From the NCBI GenBank assembly GCA_021734025.1, contig JAIPJS010000001.1, positions 62,001 to 126,000 on the forward strand: a stretch of 64,000 nucleotides of DNA. The letters are read 5' to 3'. Shown one piece after another: positions 27,488-36,425 of this stretch. The translations under genes were made by a program, and so were the position numbers. The stretch's first letter is position 1, and every line of letters begins with the position of its first letter. The stretch comes from Candidatus Neomarinimicrobiota bacterium (GTDB lineage: Bacteria > Fidelibacterota > JAANXI01). The notes under the pieces were generated by a model, which saw nothing but the letters and a program-made list of their open reading frames with translations, was not told the DNA's origin and searched no databases.

Positions 27488-29965
27488 ATGCACATACCTT
27501 CGAAGATCATTCTCTTTAGCCTGGCTATTATTCTAATGGTTATGAACCAATCGTTGGCAGGGCAATGGGCACCGAAAGATGTCCCGGTGATGACACCCTG
27601 GGCGGCGGAGGTAACCCCTGACAATGTTTTACCGGAGTATCCGCGCCCCCAGATGCGACGCTCAGAATGGAAAAATTTGAATGGTCTGTGGGAGTATTCC
27701 TTCGCAGATAATCTGAAAAACCCGCCGTTCGGACAGGAATTGTCCGGACACATCCTTGTGCCTTTTGCCGTAGAATCAGCGTTATCAGGAGTTAAGGATT
27801 CCACTGAATATCTCTGGTATCGCCGGACTTTTTCATTCCCGGAGGAATGGAATGGCCAGCGCCTTCTGCTCCACTTCGGCGCCGTGGATTGGCAAACAGT
27901 CGTCTATGTGAATGGGAACAAAGTTGGCGAGCACCAGGGGGGATACGATCCTTTTACCATAGATATTACCGATGCTAATACAGAATCCGGATCCCTGGAA
28001 ATAATTGTCGGTGTTTTCGACCCGTCGGACCAGAGCGCGAATCCGGTGGGGAAGCAGGTGCTGGATCCCAGCGGAATCTGGTACACCTCCGTAACTGGAA
28101 TCTGGCAGACTGTCTGGCTGGAGCCGGTTCCCGATGTTTATATCGATGACATTAACATCAGCAGTGATATCGACAGGGAAATGGTAAAAATCAGGGTAGC
28201 GACTAACAAACGCAGTCCGTCTTTTCAAATCCGCATTAATGTGGTTGAAAACGAGAAAACGATTGCCGAAGCCGATGGGGCACCAGGTGAACTGGTGGAA
28301 ATTCCGATTCCGCAGCCCCATCTCTGGGAACCGGAGGACCCGTTCTTGTATGATTTGAAAATTGAGTTACTTGATGACACCGGTAAACCGATGGACGAGG
28401 TCACTAGTTATTTCGGTATGCGGGAGATTAGTTTAGGCACAGATGAAGACGGTATCACACGTATGCTGCTGAACGGTGAGTACGTCTTCCAGATGGGCCC
28501 GCTGGATCAGGGATACTGGCCGGACGGATTGTATACGGCACCCACGGATGAGGCGCTGCGGTTCGATATTGAAAAGGCAAAGGAATTCGGCTTTAATATG
28601 ATTCGCAAGCACGTGAAGGTGGAGCCTGCCCGGTGGTACTACTGGTGCGACAGACTCGGCGTGCTCGTGTGGCAGGATATGCCAAGTCCCAATCCGAACA
28701 CTTACGAGCAGTTCCGGTCGGATGAAGCCGATCAGCAGTTCGAATACGAACTCCGCCAGATGGTGCAGACTCTCTCGAATCATCCTTCGATTGTCATGTG
28801 GGTCGTCTTCAACGAAGGGTGGGGACAACACAATACGGAAAAGCTTACCAAGATGGTGCAGGAGTTAGATCCTACGCGGCTGGTGAATAACGCCAGCGGA
28901 TACACGGACAAGGGAGTGGGGGATGTCATCGATTGGCATATCTATCCCGGTCCGGATGCCCCTGCGCCTGAAGAACGCCGGGCGAGCGTGCTCGGTGAGT
29001 TCGGGGGATTAGGACTGTTCATCGATGGCCATACCTGGAGCAGTGAAAACTGGGGATATGAGGACTTTCAGGACAAGCAGCAGTTCGTAAAACGGTACGA
29101 GCAGCTCTTTGACGCGCTGTGGCCGCTTGAAAAGAACCCGGGCCTGAGTGCCGCGGTCTATACTCAAACAACCGACGTGGAAACCGAGGTCAACGGCCTT
29201 CTGACCTATGACAGAAAAGTACAAAAATTACCATCGGAAGAGCTCGCAGCCTACCACAGGGATACTATGGTTTCTCCGCCGGTCATCGATCCGGACGGAT
29301 CGCTGTTCCTGGATTCTCTGCGAGTGAAACTGCATAACCGCAAGGGTGAAGTCATACGGTATACCCTTGACGGAGGTGAACCGACGATCCAATCGACCAG
29401 GTATACGTCTCCAGTCCTTATCACGGAAGAGACAACCTTAAAAGCGGCCTCCTTCGGTGAGGTGGACAAGCGAAGCAGGATATACGCTGCCAAGTTTCAG
29501 GAGACTTCGCTCAGGAAATCTGAGTCGCTGCAAAAGCCCGAGCCAAGACTCCGGTTTACCCACTATGAAGGTGAGTGGGACAGTTTACCCGACTTTTCGC
29601 AGCTGCATTCAATAGAAACAGGAACTACACCCACGCCGGACATTTCGCTCACCAGAAGCGAGGATCACTTTGGGTTTACCTTCGGAGGTTATCTGAAGAT
29701 CGAGCAGTCCGGGGTATACACGTTTGAGTTGACTTCTGATGACGGCAGCAAACTAATTATCGGGGAAGAAGAAGTCGTCCGGAACGACGGCGTCCACGGA
29801 ATGCGTGCACGGAGCGGACAGATCGCGCTGGAAGAAGGATTTCATCCCCTGAAAATCGAGTACTTTGAAACGGTGCTCGGCCATGGATTGGTAGTCCGGT
29901 GGAGCGGCCCGGGATTTGAGAAGCAGATTGTTCCTCAGGAATTTTTCTTTCATTCAGGGAAATAA
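27488..29965 (+). CDS. Exported GH2 family glycoside hydrolase with CHB_HEX_C and PA14 domains
   Basis: 825 residues with a signal peptide ending near SLAGQ. The order is: GH2 sugar-binding jelly roll (about 50-210), Ig-like domain (about 215-310) and TIM barrel (about 310-590), with acid/base E443 in WVVFNEGWGQ and nucleophile E504 in VLGEFGGLG. A chitobiase/hexosaminidase C-terminal-type domain follows (about 610-680, RYTLDGGEPTIQS) and then a PA14 domain (about 690-822, SGVYTFELTSDDGSKLIIG), which usually binds carbohydrate. The family includes beta-galactosidases, glucuronidases and mannosidases; the substrate cannot be decided. It ends the exported-enzyme run and is followed by a hairpin. 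Confidence 0.93.
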   Translation: MHIPSKIILFSLAIILMVMNQSLAGQWAPKDVPVMTPWAAEVTPDNVLPEYPRPQMRRSEWKNLNGLWEYSFADNLKNPPFGQELSGHILVPFAVESALSGVKDSTEYLWYRRTFSFPEEWNGQRLLLHFGAVDWQTVVYVNGNKVGEHQGGYDPFTIDITDANTESGSLEIIVGVFDPSDQSANPVGKQVLDPSGIWYTSVTGIWQTVWLEPVPDVYIDDINISSDIDREMVKIRVATNKRSPSFQIRINVVENEKTIAEADGAPGELVEIPIPQPHLWEPEDPFLYDLKIELLDDTGKPMDEVTSYFGMREISLGTDEDGITRMLLNGEYVFQMGPLDQGYWPDGLYTAPTDEALRFDIEKAKEFGFNMIRKHVKVEPARWYYWCDRLGVLVWQDMPSPNPNTYEQFRSDEADQQFEYELRQMVQTLSNHPSIVMWVVFNEGWGQHNTEKLTKMVQELDPTRLVNNASGYTDKGVGDVIDWHIYPGPDAPAPEERRASVLGEFGGLGLFIDGHTWSSENWGYEDFQDKQQFVKRYEQLFDALWPLEKNPGLSAAVYTQTTDVETEVNGLLTYDRKVQKLPSEELAAYHRDTMVSPPVIDPDGSLFLDSLRVKLHNRKGEVIRYTLDGGEPTIQSTRYTSPVLITEETTLKAASFGEVDKRSRIYAAKFQETSLRKSESLQKPEPRLRFTHYEGEWDSLPDFSQLHSIETGTTPTPDISLTRSEDHFGFTFGGYLKIEQSGVYTFELTSDDGSKLIIGEEEVVRNDGVHGMRARSGQIALEEGFHPLKIEYFETVLGHGLVVRWSGPGFEKQIVPQEFFFHSGK

Positions 29966-29991
29966 GGTGTCAAAATCCTTTCGAGTAGTAC

Positions 29992-30025
29992 CGGCTGAAA
30001 GCCAGCGTTCGCAGGCTTTCAGCCG
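29992..30025 (+). terminator. Hairpin after the GH2 gene
   Basis: CGGCTGAAAGCC (29992-30003) and GGCTTTCAGCCG (30014-30025) are a perfect 12-bp stem with a 10-base loop, 26 bp after the stop. No immediate T-run, so termination is likely but not certain. Confidence 0.65.
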
Positions 30026-30079
30026 TAAACTCCCAAACATCTAATCGTAAATTTTTATGCACTTAAGACTCCTTTCTCT

Positions 30080-30215
30080 CACACTTTTTTAAAAAAAGTG
30101 TGCAAAAATCCGGCGATGCCATCCGGTTCAAGAACTCCTACACCGAACAGCCTACGAAAACCAGAACTCCCTCCACCCTTAAAACCAGGGTGTCGGTCAG
30201 ACAGCTGGTTTTCGT
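30080..30215. repeat. Palindrome and nested inverted repeats
   Basis: CACACTTTTTT and AAAAAAGTGTG (30080-30102) form a nearly continuous palindrome. ACGAAAACCAG (30154-30164) and CTGGTTTTCGT (30205-30215) form a perfect 11-bp stem that encloses a second stem, CACCCT (30174-30179) with AGGGTG (30187-30192). It could be a terminator for the minus-strand operon, a structured RNA or the remnant of a small mobile element. Confidence 0.5.
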
Positions 30216-30366
30216 GACGTCAATTCGGCAGCAGTTCTAAGAACCGCATGGCAAGGCCGAGAAAAACAGGAGAAAAAAGTCGCAGGGTTTTCCTTAGGAG
30301 GGAGGGTACCTGTTTCCGTTAAAATTCTTGAAAATACCAGCATCGAAAATACAATTTAGGAGAACC

Positions 30367-31287
30367 TTAATTCATCATTACTTCCGCTAAACCGAATTCT
30401 TCCAGTTGTTTTCTCCATCTGGATTTTGTTTCGCCGGGAGTTGTCCCTACCTGAAGTTTATCCCGTTCAAGACCGACTTCCTGCCCTTTTTTCCGTCCCA
30501 TGTTGTGGTAGGGCATAATCTCGATACCCGCAAGGTTCGGGTATTTTTCTTGGAGAGCAGCAATTGCCCGGAGATGTTCTTCGGTATCATTGACGGTCGG
30601 TATCATAGGGCAGCGCAGCAGGATATTCGCTTTTTGTTGGTAGAGAAAGTCGAGGTTCTCAAAAATGAGTTGATTCGAAACGCCGGTGGTCCGTTCATGC
30701 AGTTCGGGTTCCGTGGCCTTGTAATCGAAGAGAAACAGGTCAGTGATAGGGAGTATCTCCTGAAAATGTCTGCAGGAGGCGTATCCGCTGGTATCAAGCG
30801 TCGTGTGGATACCTTCCTGCTTTGCAGCAGAGAACAGCGCTTTCGCAAATTCAAACTGCAGCATCGGTTCGCCGCCGGAGAGGGTCAGTCCACCGCCTGA
30901 ATTTCTGTAATAGGCGATGTCACGCCTCACAACCTGCATAACATCGTCCACTGTCATGCTCTGCCCCACAATTTCCAGCGCCTCGTTGGGGCAGGCAGTA
31001 ACGCAATTCCCGGTAAGGTCACACCGGTCAAATCGGACCGAATGCTTACCATTACTATCGATATGAGTCCCAGTGGGACAGGCTGAAACACACTCGAAAC
31101 AGTTCTGGCATTTGTCGGCGTAAAACCGGAGTTGCGGCTTTATCGGTTGGGACTCGGGATTATGGCACCAGGTACAGCGGAGGGGACACCCCTTCAGGAA
31201 GACAGTAGTCCGGATACCCGGGCCGTCGGTGACGGCGCCCCGCTGGATATCGAAAACGGTACCCGTGGTTTTACTGCCATTGGTCAT
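30367..31287 (-). CDS. Glycyl radical enzyme activating protein (radical SAM)
   Basis: 306 residues. The radical-SAM cluster is GCPLRCTWC, with C34, C38 and C41 (CxxxCxxC). Two ferredoxin-type 4Fe-4S inserts follow at about 58-105 (CQNCFECVSACP; CDLTGNCVTACP). LTLSGGEPMLQ binds S-adenosylmethionine. The ferredoxin insert is typical of activases of dehydratase-type glycyl radical enzymes rather than of the small PFL activase. It abstracts hydrogen from the conserved glycine of its partner, which is encoded immediately upstream with a 4-base overlap of stop and start codons, so translation is coupled. Confidence 0.95.
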   Translation of the reverse strand: MTNGSKTTGTVFDIQRGAVTDGPGIRTTVFLKGCPLRCTWCHNPESQPIKPQLRFYADKCQNCFECVSACPTGTHIDSNGKHSVRFDRCDLTGNCVTACPNEALEIVGQSMTVDDVMQVVRRDIAYYRNSGGGLTLSGGEPMLQFEFAKALFSAAKQEGIHTTLDTSGYASCRHFQEILPITDLFLFDYKATEPELHERTTGVSNQLIFENLDFLYQQKANILLRCPMIPTVNDTEEHLRAIAALQEKYPNLAGIEIMPYHNMGRKKGQEVGLERDKLQVGTTPGETKSRWRKQLEEFGLAEVMMN

Positions 31288-33551
31288 TGATACAGCGTCC
31301 TCTCCAGGATTTCCTGCTGGACATCGCGGTCCAGGTCTACAAATCTTGCACTGAACCCACCGACACGGACAAACACATGGCGATATTTTTCAGGTTCATT
31401 CAAAGCCTGCTCCAGTATGTTCTTATCAACGACGGAAATCATGGCTTGTTGAGCGCCGTTGTCAAAATGCGTCTCGAGCAGGGATTCCAATTTCTCCCGG
31501 TGCTTGGTGAACATCTCAGGACCGAATTTCATATTCTGTACAGCGCCTGCATGGATATCCGTGGCGGGTTTGGCTATGGAATTAAGAAATGCAGTGATCC
31601 CATTTTCGTCGTATCCACTGGTGGGATTATTGCCGTTTGCCATGGATGTGCCTGCCAGCCGGCCATCAGCGGAAGCGGAGGTTTGCCGTCCCATAAGGGT
31701 ATTGGCGCTGTTATTGATGTTTACCACCAGATAAGAGTGAAGGTCGGTGCGGTCCTTCTGCTTGCGGACGTAATTACAGACATGATTGTGTACACGAAGA
31801 TACATCTCATCGGCCACCGGATCGTCATTGCCGTATTTCGGCGCGTTCCGGAGAAGCCGCCGGACGTCTTCGTATCTTTCAAAATTGGAGTCAAGCGCCT
31901 CTAATAGTTCGGACTTTGACATCCGCTCATCTTCATACACCAGCTGTTTGATCGCCGTCAGGCTGTCCGCAATATTGGTGTTGCCGTAGGTCTCCAGCGT
32001 CCCGCCTAGGTAATCGATGCCGCCGGAAAACATCCCTTTGCCGCGCTCCAGGCATCCGTCATACAGGAGGCTCATGTAGAGATAGGAAGCCTCTTCGCCT
32101 GCCACCTCATATTCCAGAGATTCCTGATCCGCCATAATTTCCACGGAATGCTCGACCTGTTCTTTGTAAGCATCCCAGAGATCTTCAAAGGTCCTGAACT
32201 CCTCGAACGTGCCGAGTGATAGGCCCATCTTCCGTTCGTCATACGGATCCCAGCCGTTGTGGAGGGTGACCTCCAGCGCCTTGAGCAGGTTAATCACACC
32301 GCTCGGCGTCCCGAAGCTTTTGTGGTCGATGATATATTCGCCACACCCGTAGGGCACATACTGTTCGGCGAGGTCTTCCGAAAAACCGAATGCCTTTTGT
32401 ACCGAAGGGATGTTTACGTCATCGTTATACAGCATCGGAAATGTGCGTCCCTCGGCGATTACGTCCAGTGCTTTTTCCATGAGTTCGGGGTTTTGCCCAT
32501 CGTAAAATCTGAGCGAGAGCTGTGGCTCCGCTTCCAGCACCGTTCGGGTGGCTTCCATCGCCAATAGTGCAAACCGGTCTGCGTTTTCTTCATTTGGTCT
32601 GCCTTTTCCTCCAATGATGACCCGGTTGTGAACGACCGTATCCTTGTCTGCCATAAGCTGCCAGAGAGACTGTAACAGTCGCAGTGCTTCCGCGTCAGTT
32701 AACCGTCCCTGATTAAGATCATTCGCAAGAAAATCTCCGAGATACACGTCCATTCGGCCATGGTTCCTGACGTCGGAAATGGTGGAGTAGAGCCAGAAAA
32801 GTTGTATGGCTTCTCTGAACGTTTCGGGAGTCCGCTGGGTGATATTCTCAAGCGCCTGAGCCATGTCCCGGAGATCAGCTGCCCGTTGATCATCCGAAGT
32901 TTTGTCTGCCTTGGACCGTGCCTGTTCAGCATACCAGTGGGCCGAGTTGATGAAGGCCTCCATGACGATCCTGGCGCCATCGTAAAATTCGGGATCGCCG
33001 TTTGCGGAAGCCTTTTGTCGCTGGATTTCCTCCATCATCCCTGGGATACCGAGAGAGAGGAGTTTCCGATAATTAATATTGCCGCCGGTCAACCGATAGA
33101 GGGGAAACGCGATGCCGGAATCGCCCATCCAGTTATCGGAGGGGAGGTACTCGCTCATCTTGTCCGGATAGCGGTTCCGTAGTTTGGTCGAGGTATTTTC
33201 GGTCTTCCAGAATTCCAAGAGTTCGCTTAGGGTCTCTTTATCCTGAGCAGATATCGAGTCGCCGTTTAATAACTCTTTGATTGCATCCTTTTCACAGTAA
33301 TAGCCGAATGCGGTTTGTCCCCACTCGTCGGGACTGAATCCTATCAGGGGAGGCTCTATGCGTCCGGCGAATAGGTCTCCCTCCTGAATATCACCCAATG
33401 ACGCGGGGAATAATACCTCGAGACACTTGGCTTCCCGGATGGATTTATGGGAATCCATGTGCTGCTTATACGTATCAGTAAATTGTTGTTCAATCGAAAC
33501 GCCGCGCTCAATCGCTATTTCCTTTAAGTTCAACATATTTGATATCTCCAA
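31284..33551 (-). CDS. Glycyl radical enzyme of unassigned substrate (PFL/diol dehydratase superfamily)
   Basis: 755 residues. The C-terminal glycyl radical site is RVGGFSARF, with G732 as the predicted radical position. The active-site cysteine is C403 in PYGCGEYIID, with E405 two residues on, the Cys-x-Glu arrangement of dehydratase- and lyase-type members rather than the Cys-Cys of pyruvate formate-lyase. The surrounding HKSFGTPSGVINLLKALEV differs from the glycerol-, choline-, hydroxyproline- and isethionate-specific consensus sequences I know, so I assign no substrate. The enzyme needs anaerobic conditions. It forms an operon with its activase and is divergent from an AraC regulator, so substrate induction is likely. 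Confidence 0.9.
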   Translation of the reverse strand: MEISNMLNLKEIAIERGVSIEQQFTDTYKQHMDSHKSIREAKCLEVLFPASLGDIQEGDLFAGRIEPPLIGFSPDEWGQTAFGYYCEKDAIKELLNGDSISAQDKETLSELLEFWKTENTSTKLRNRYPDKMSEYLPSDNWMGDSGIAFPLYRLTGGNINYRKLLSLGIPGMMEEIQRQKASANGDPEFYDGARIVMEAFINSAHWYAEQARSKADKTSDDQRAADLRDMAQALENITQRTPETFREAIQLFWLYSTISDVRNHGRMDVYLGDFLANDLNQGRLTDAEALRLLQSLWQLMADKDTVVHNRVIIGGKGRPNEENADRFALLAMEATRTVLEAEPQLSLRFYDGQNPELMEKALDVIAEGRTFPMLYNDDVNIPSVQKAFGFSEDLAEQYVPYGCGEYIIDHKSFGTPSGVINLLKALEVTLHNGWDPYDERKMGLSLGTFEEFRTFEDLWDAYKEQVEHSVEIMADQESLEYEVAGEEASYLYMSLLYDGCLERGKGMFSGGIDYLGGTLETYGNTNIADSLTAIKQLVYEDERMSKSELLEALDSNFERYEDVRRLLRNAPKYGNDDPVADEMYLRVHNHVCNYVRKQKDRTDLHSYLVVNINNSANTLMGRQTSASADGRLAGTSMANGNNPTSGYDENGITAFLNSIAKPATDIHAGAVQNMKFGPEMFTKHREKLESLLETHFDNGAQQAMISVVDKNILEQALNEPEKYRHVFVRVGGFSARFVDLDRDVQQEILERTLYQ

Positions 33552-33559
33552 AAAACCGT

Positions 33560-33588
33560 TTGACTTATATTTGCCTTAATTATAACAT
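33560..33588 (+). promoter_or_regulatory. Candidate promoter of the AraC gene, overlapping a divergent minus-strand -10
   Basis: TTGACT (33560-33565), a 17-base spacer, TAACAT (33583-33588). On the minus strand TATAAT (33584-33579) could be the -10 for the glycyl radical operon, but its -35 is poor, as expected for an activator-dependent promoter. The whole divergent space is 99 bp. Confidence 0.4.
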
Positions 33589-33650
33589 ATTGAGGCGATG
33601 GAATCTTGTTCTATGATGATAATTTAATTGTAATATATTGATATTAGGTT

Positions 33651-34526
33651 ATGGCTACGTTATCAAATCCTCAGATAATTCGTATGAAACAAGAGGAAAT
33701 ATTCGACCTGGATCGGGATTTTCATTACGCGTTTCACAGGTCGCTACAGGAGATCACCGTCCCGCACACCCATGACTTTTATGAGGTATTTCTTATCACC
33801 CGTGGTGGGGTGAAACATATGATAAATTCGGAAGAACGGCAGTTGGAGGAAGGGGATCTGGTCTTCATCCGCCCGGAAGATATGCATTACTATTCCCCGG
33901 AAAACGGAAGGCAGTGTGAGCTGATTAATCTCGCCTTTTCAAAAGAAGTGCAGGGGCAATTGTTCGATTTTCTGGGCGAATCGGTTGATAAAGCCAATTT
34001 GATGGAAAGTAAATTTCCCTATTGTGTCTCTCTTGAAGATGTGGAAAAGGAAGTGCTCACCAGAAAACTGGAAAACCTCAACACTCTTAGCCGTGAGCGT
34101 ACCTCTAAAATCAAAGGATATTTCCGGGCATTACTGGTGGATATTTTTGTAGAATATTTTCAGCAGGAGTCCGAAGAAGAGCACGCGAATATCCCTGAGT
34201 GGCTTGAGCGACTCATCAGCAAATTGAGTGAGAAGGAAAATTTTATCCGGGGGATCGATGCGCTGTATGAGATGTCTCCGCACACGCCTGAGCATCTTGC
34301 CCGGGTATTCCGGAAATTTTTTGGAGTAACCCCGACTCAATACATCAACAATCTCAGGTTGAATTATGCTGCGAATAAACTGTCGTTTTCGACCGAATCT
34401 ATTACAGAAATAGCCATGGATTGTGGGTTTAACAATCTGAGCCACTTTTATCATTTGTTTAAAAACGAATACCAGATGTCCCCGGGCGATTTCCGGAAGG
34501 GCCATCACAAATCGGCGATACCATAG
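33651..34526 (+). CDS. AraC-family transcriptional regulator
   Basis: 291 residues. N-terminal cupin-type sensor domain (about 20-160) with HTHDFYEVFLITRGG and GDLVFIRPEDMHYYSP. Two AraC helix-turn-helix motifs at the C terminus (about 190-288): HTPEHLARVFRKFFGVTPTQ and TEIAMDCGFNNLSHFYHLFK. The cupin suggests it binds a sugar or sugar acid. It is divergent from the glycyl radical operon with 99 bp between the starts, and lies upstream of a dioxygenase and an isomerase on its own strand, so it probably controls both directions. Confidence 0.95.
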   Translation: MATLSNPQIIRMKQEEIFDLDRDFHYAFHRSLQEITVPHTHDFYEVFLITRGGVKHMINSEERQLEEGDLVFIRPEDMHYYSPENGRQCELINLAFSKEVQGQLFDFLGESVDKANLMESKFPYCVSLEDVEKEVLTRKLENLNTLSRERTSKIKGYFRALLVDIFVEYFQQESEEEHANIPEWLERLISKLSEKENFIRGIDALYEMSPHTPEHLARVFRKFFGVTPTQYINNLRLNYAANKLSFSTESITEIAMDCGFNNLSHFYHLFKNEYQMSPGDFRKGHHKSAIP

Positions 34527-34586
34527 GTCATTGAAATTGTTCTTGAAAAGTAACAACCGCTAACAACAAACGATGGAGTAAAAACG

Positions 34587-35342
34587 ATGTCAAATACATC
34601 AATTGCCATTTCCGATGAGCTAAAACAGCAGTACCAGGAGGAGGGGTATTTCATTCTCAGGGATGTAATTCCCCAGGAGGATCTAAGGTTCTTGCAGCAG
34701 AAGGCGGACGAGCTGGTTGCAGAGCAGGATGAAAAAATGGAGGAGTTGGGGACGGATGAACTAGAGTTGAGCAGAAAAGATAGTCGGTATTTCGTGTTTC
34801 TGGCATACCAGGACCATCCGGAGCTGGGTGACTTCGTATTCAGCGATCTCATGGAGGAGATCTGCAAGGCAACCATCGGCGACACCGCAAATCTGTTCTG
34901 GGAGCAATTTGTGGTGAAAGGTACTAAAAAACAGGGCGCGGAATTCACCTGGCATCAGGATTCGGGCTATGTGGATACGCCCCACAAAAAGTACGTGAAC
35001 GCCTGGATACCGCTCGACGATGTTTCGGATGAGAATGGTACCATTCATATCATCCCGTATTCGCGGGCAGGCACGTCGGAAAAAGTTGAACACAGAAAGG
35101 TTGAGGGTTCGGACGATCGCGTCGGCTATTCCGGTGACGATCCGGGAGAAGAGGTGAACGTACCTGCTGGTTCTATTGCTGTGTTCTCAAGTACCAGTTT
35201 TCATCGCTCCGGGCCGAACAAAACGGATAAGCCCCGTCGTGCCTATGCTGTCCAGTGGGCGCCGGAAACTATCTATGAGCCGGATGGATCAGTGAAAGGG
35301 ATCGCTGAACCGTTTCTGGAGAACGGAAAACGGGTACGGTAA
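34587..35342 (+). CDS. Phytanoyl-CoA dioxygenase family protein (Fe(II)/2-oxoglutarate type)
   Basis: 251 residues. The facial triad of the double-stranded beta-helix oxygenases is visible: H123 and D125 in TWHQDSGY, and H206 in TSFHRSGPNKT, with an Arg in KPRRAY that would hold 2-oxoglutarate. The family hydroxylates diverse small molecules. It starts 60 bp after the AraC gene and ends 22 bp before a sugar isomerase, so the three may be co-transcribed. Activity would need oxygen, in contrast with the divergent glycyl radical enzyme. Confidence 0.88.
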   Translation: MSNTSIAISDELKQQYQEEGYFILRDVIPQEDLRFLQQKADELVAEQDEKMEELGTDELELSRKDSRYFVFLAYQDHPELGDFVFSDLMEEICKATIGDTANLFWEQFVVKGTKKQGAEFTWHQDSGYVDTPHKKYVNAWIPLDDVSDENGTIHIIPYSRAGTSEKVEHRKVEGSDDRVGYSGDDPGEEVNVPAGSIAVFSSTSFHRSGPNKTDKPRRAYAVQWAPETIYEPDGSVKGIAEPFLENGKRVR

Positions 35343-35364
35343 ATAAAAAGGCAGGAGGCAAGTT

Positions 35365-36234
35365 ATGCGTCTCGGAGGGCATTTTGTAGCAAATTCAATC
35401 GAAGAGCTCAGAACGGTTACCGAAAAACTCGATTGTTACGGCTTGTCGGCGATCCAGGCTCCGTGGAATCTGGCAGAGATGTCCGATGAGGAGAGTTCGG
35501 AGTTTGGGGAGGTGGCAAATTCACTGGATATTGTTGTCGGTGAAGCGGGCTATTGGGAGAATTTGATGGTCACTGACTCTGAACTGCAAAGCCGGCGTAT
35601 CGATGAGATCAGAACGCTCTTACAAAGAGCTGATCTGATGGGCTGCAAAACAGTGGTGTCGCTGGCTGGAAGCCGGCATTCCTCCGGACACATGCTTGCC
35701 CCCGATCCTGCCAATTACACACCTGAATTCCGGGCGGATTTCAGAGAAGTTGTATTGCGGATCTTAGACGGATTAAATCTGCAAAATACAACATACAGTA
35801 TTGAGCCGTTTCACAATTCGTTTTTTTACCAGCCCGAGCCTATCAGGGAATTTATCGATTCCGTAGATCATCCATCTTTTGGATTACACCTGGACCAGAT
35901 GAATATGGTGTCGCAGGCTACGTATTTTCGGACCACCGAACTTATCGAGAATACTTTCGATCTTCTGGCTGAAGATATTACGGCCGCCCATATAAAAGAC
36001 ATCCGAATGGATCACGAGTACATGTTCCTCAAATATGACGAAGTGGATATCGGCGACGGCGTATTGGATATTCAGTCGCTTTTGAACCAGCTGTCAGAGC
36101 TGCCGGAATATACGCCGTGCTTTTGCGAGCACATGTCCGAAGAACAGGAGTACGTGCTTAACTTTACACGGCTGCACTATCTGGCGGAAAAAGAAGGATT
36201 GCGATTTAAGCGCCGGAATACCAAATCGGTATAG
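35365..36234 (+). CDS. TIM-barrel sugar phosphate isomerase/epimerase-like protein
   Basis: 289 residues, an AP-endonuclease-2-type xylose-isomerase-like TIM barrel. Metal ligands in the expected strands are E in YSIEPFHNSF, D in FGLHLDQMNM, H in TAAHIKDIRM and E in PCFCEHMSEEQ. No signal peptide. Family members isomerise or epimerise sugars and inositols, and the substrate is not evident. AGGCAGGAGGC precedes the ATG. It follows the dioxygenase by 22 bp and probably shares its operon under the AraC regulator. Confidence 0.85.
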   Translation: MRLGGHFVANSIEELRTVTEKLDCYGLSAIQAPWNLAEMSDEESSEFGEVANSLDIVVGEAGYWENLMVTDSELQSRRIDEIRTLLQRADLMGCKTVVSLAGSRHSSGHMLAPDPANYTPEFRADFREVVLRILDGLNLQNTTYSIEPFHNSFFYQPEPIREFIDSVDHPSFGLHLDQMNMVSQATYFRTTELIENTFDLLAEDITAAHIKDIRMDHEYMFLKYDEVDIGDGVLDIQSLLNQLSELPEYTPCFCEHMSEEQEYVLNFTRLHYLAEKEGLRFKRRNTKSV

Positions 36235-36425
36235 GCTTTCATATACTCCACGCCAGGGCTAATAAAACCATTGACGAGGTGCGGGGCAAGTACTTCGAAT
36301 CCCGGAAGGATGCCTGAGAACCGACTGTTAATCCTGCAAGTTGTTGGAAACAGATACAAGTTTTTATAAAATAGGGACAACTAATCCAAATCTATCATGC
36401 ATCCCAACCACACAAAAAAATATTC

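Larger units (their letters stand above)
29966..30366. other. 401-bp region between convergent genes, rich in inverted repeats
   Basis: Between GH2 (plus) and the glycyl radical activase (minus). It holds three successive hairpin-forming elements (29992-30025, 30080-30102, 30154-30215), then a purine-rich stretch. No coding frame is supported. Confidence 0.55.
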
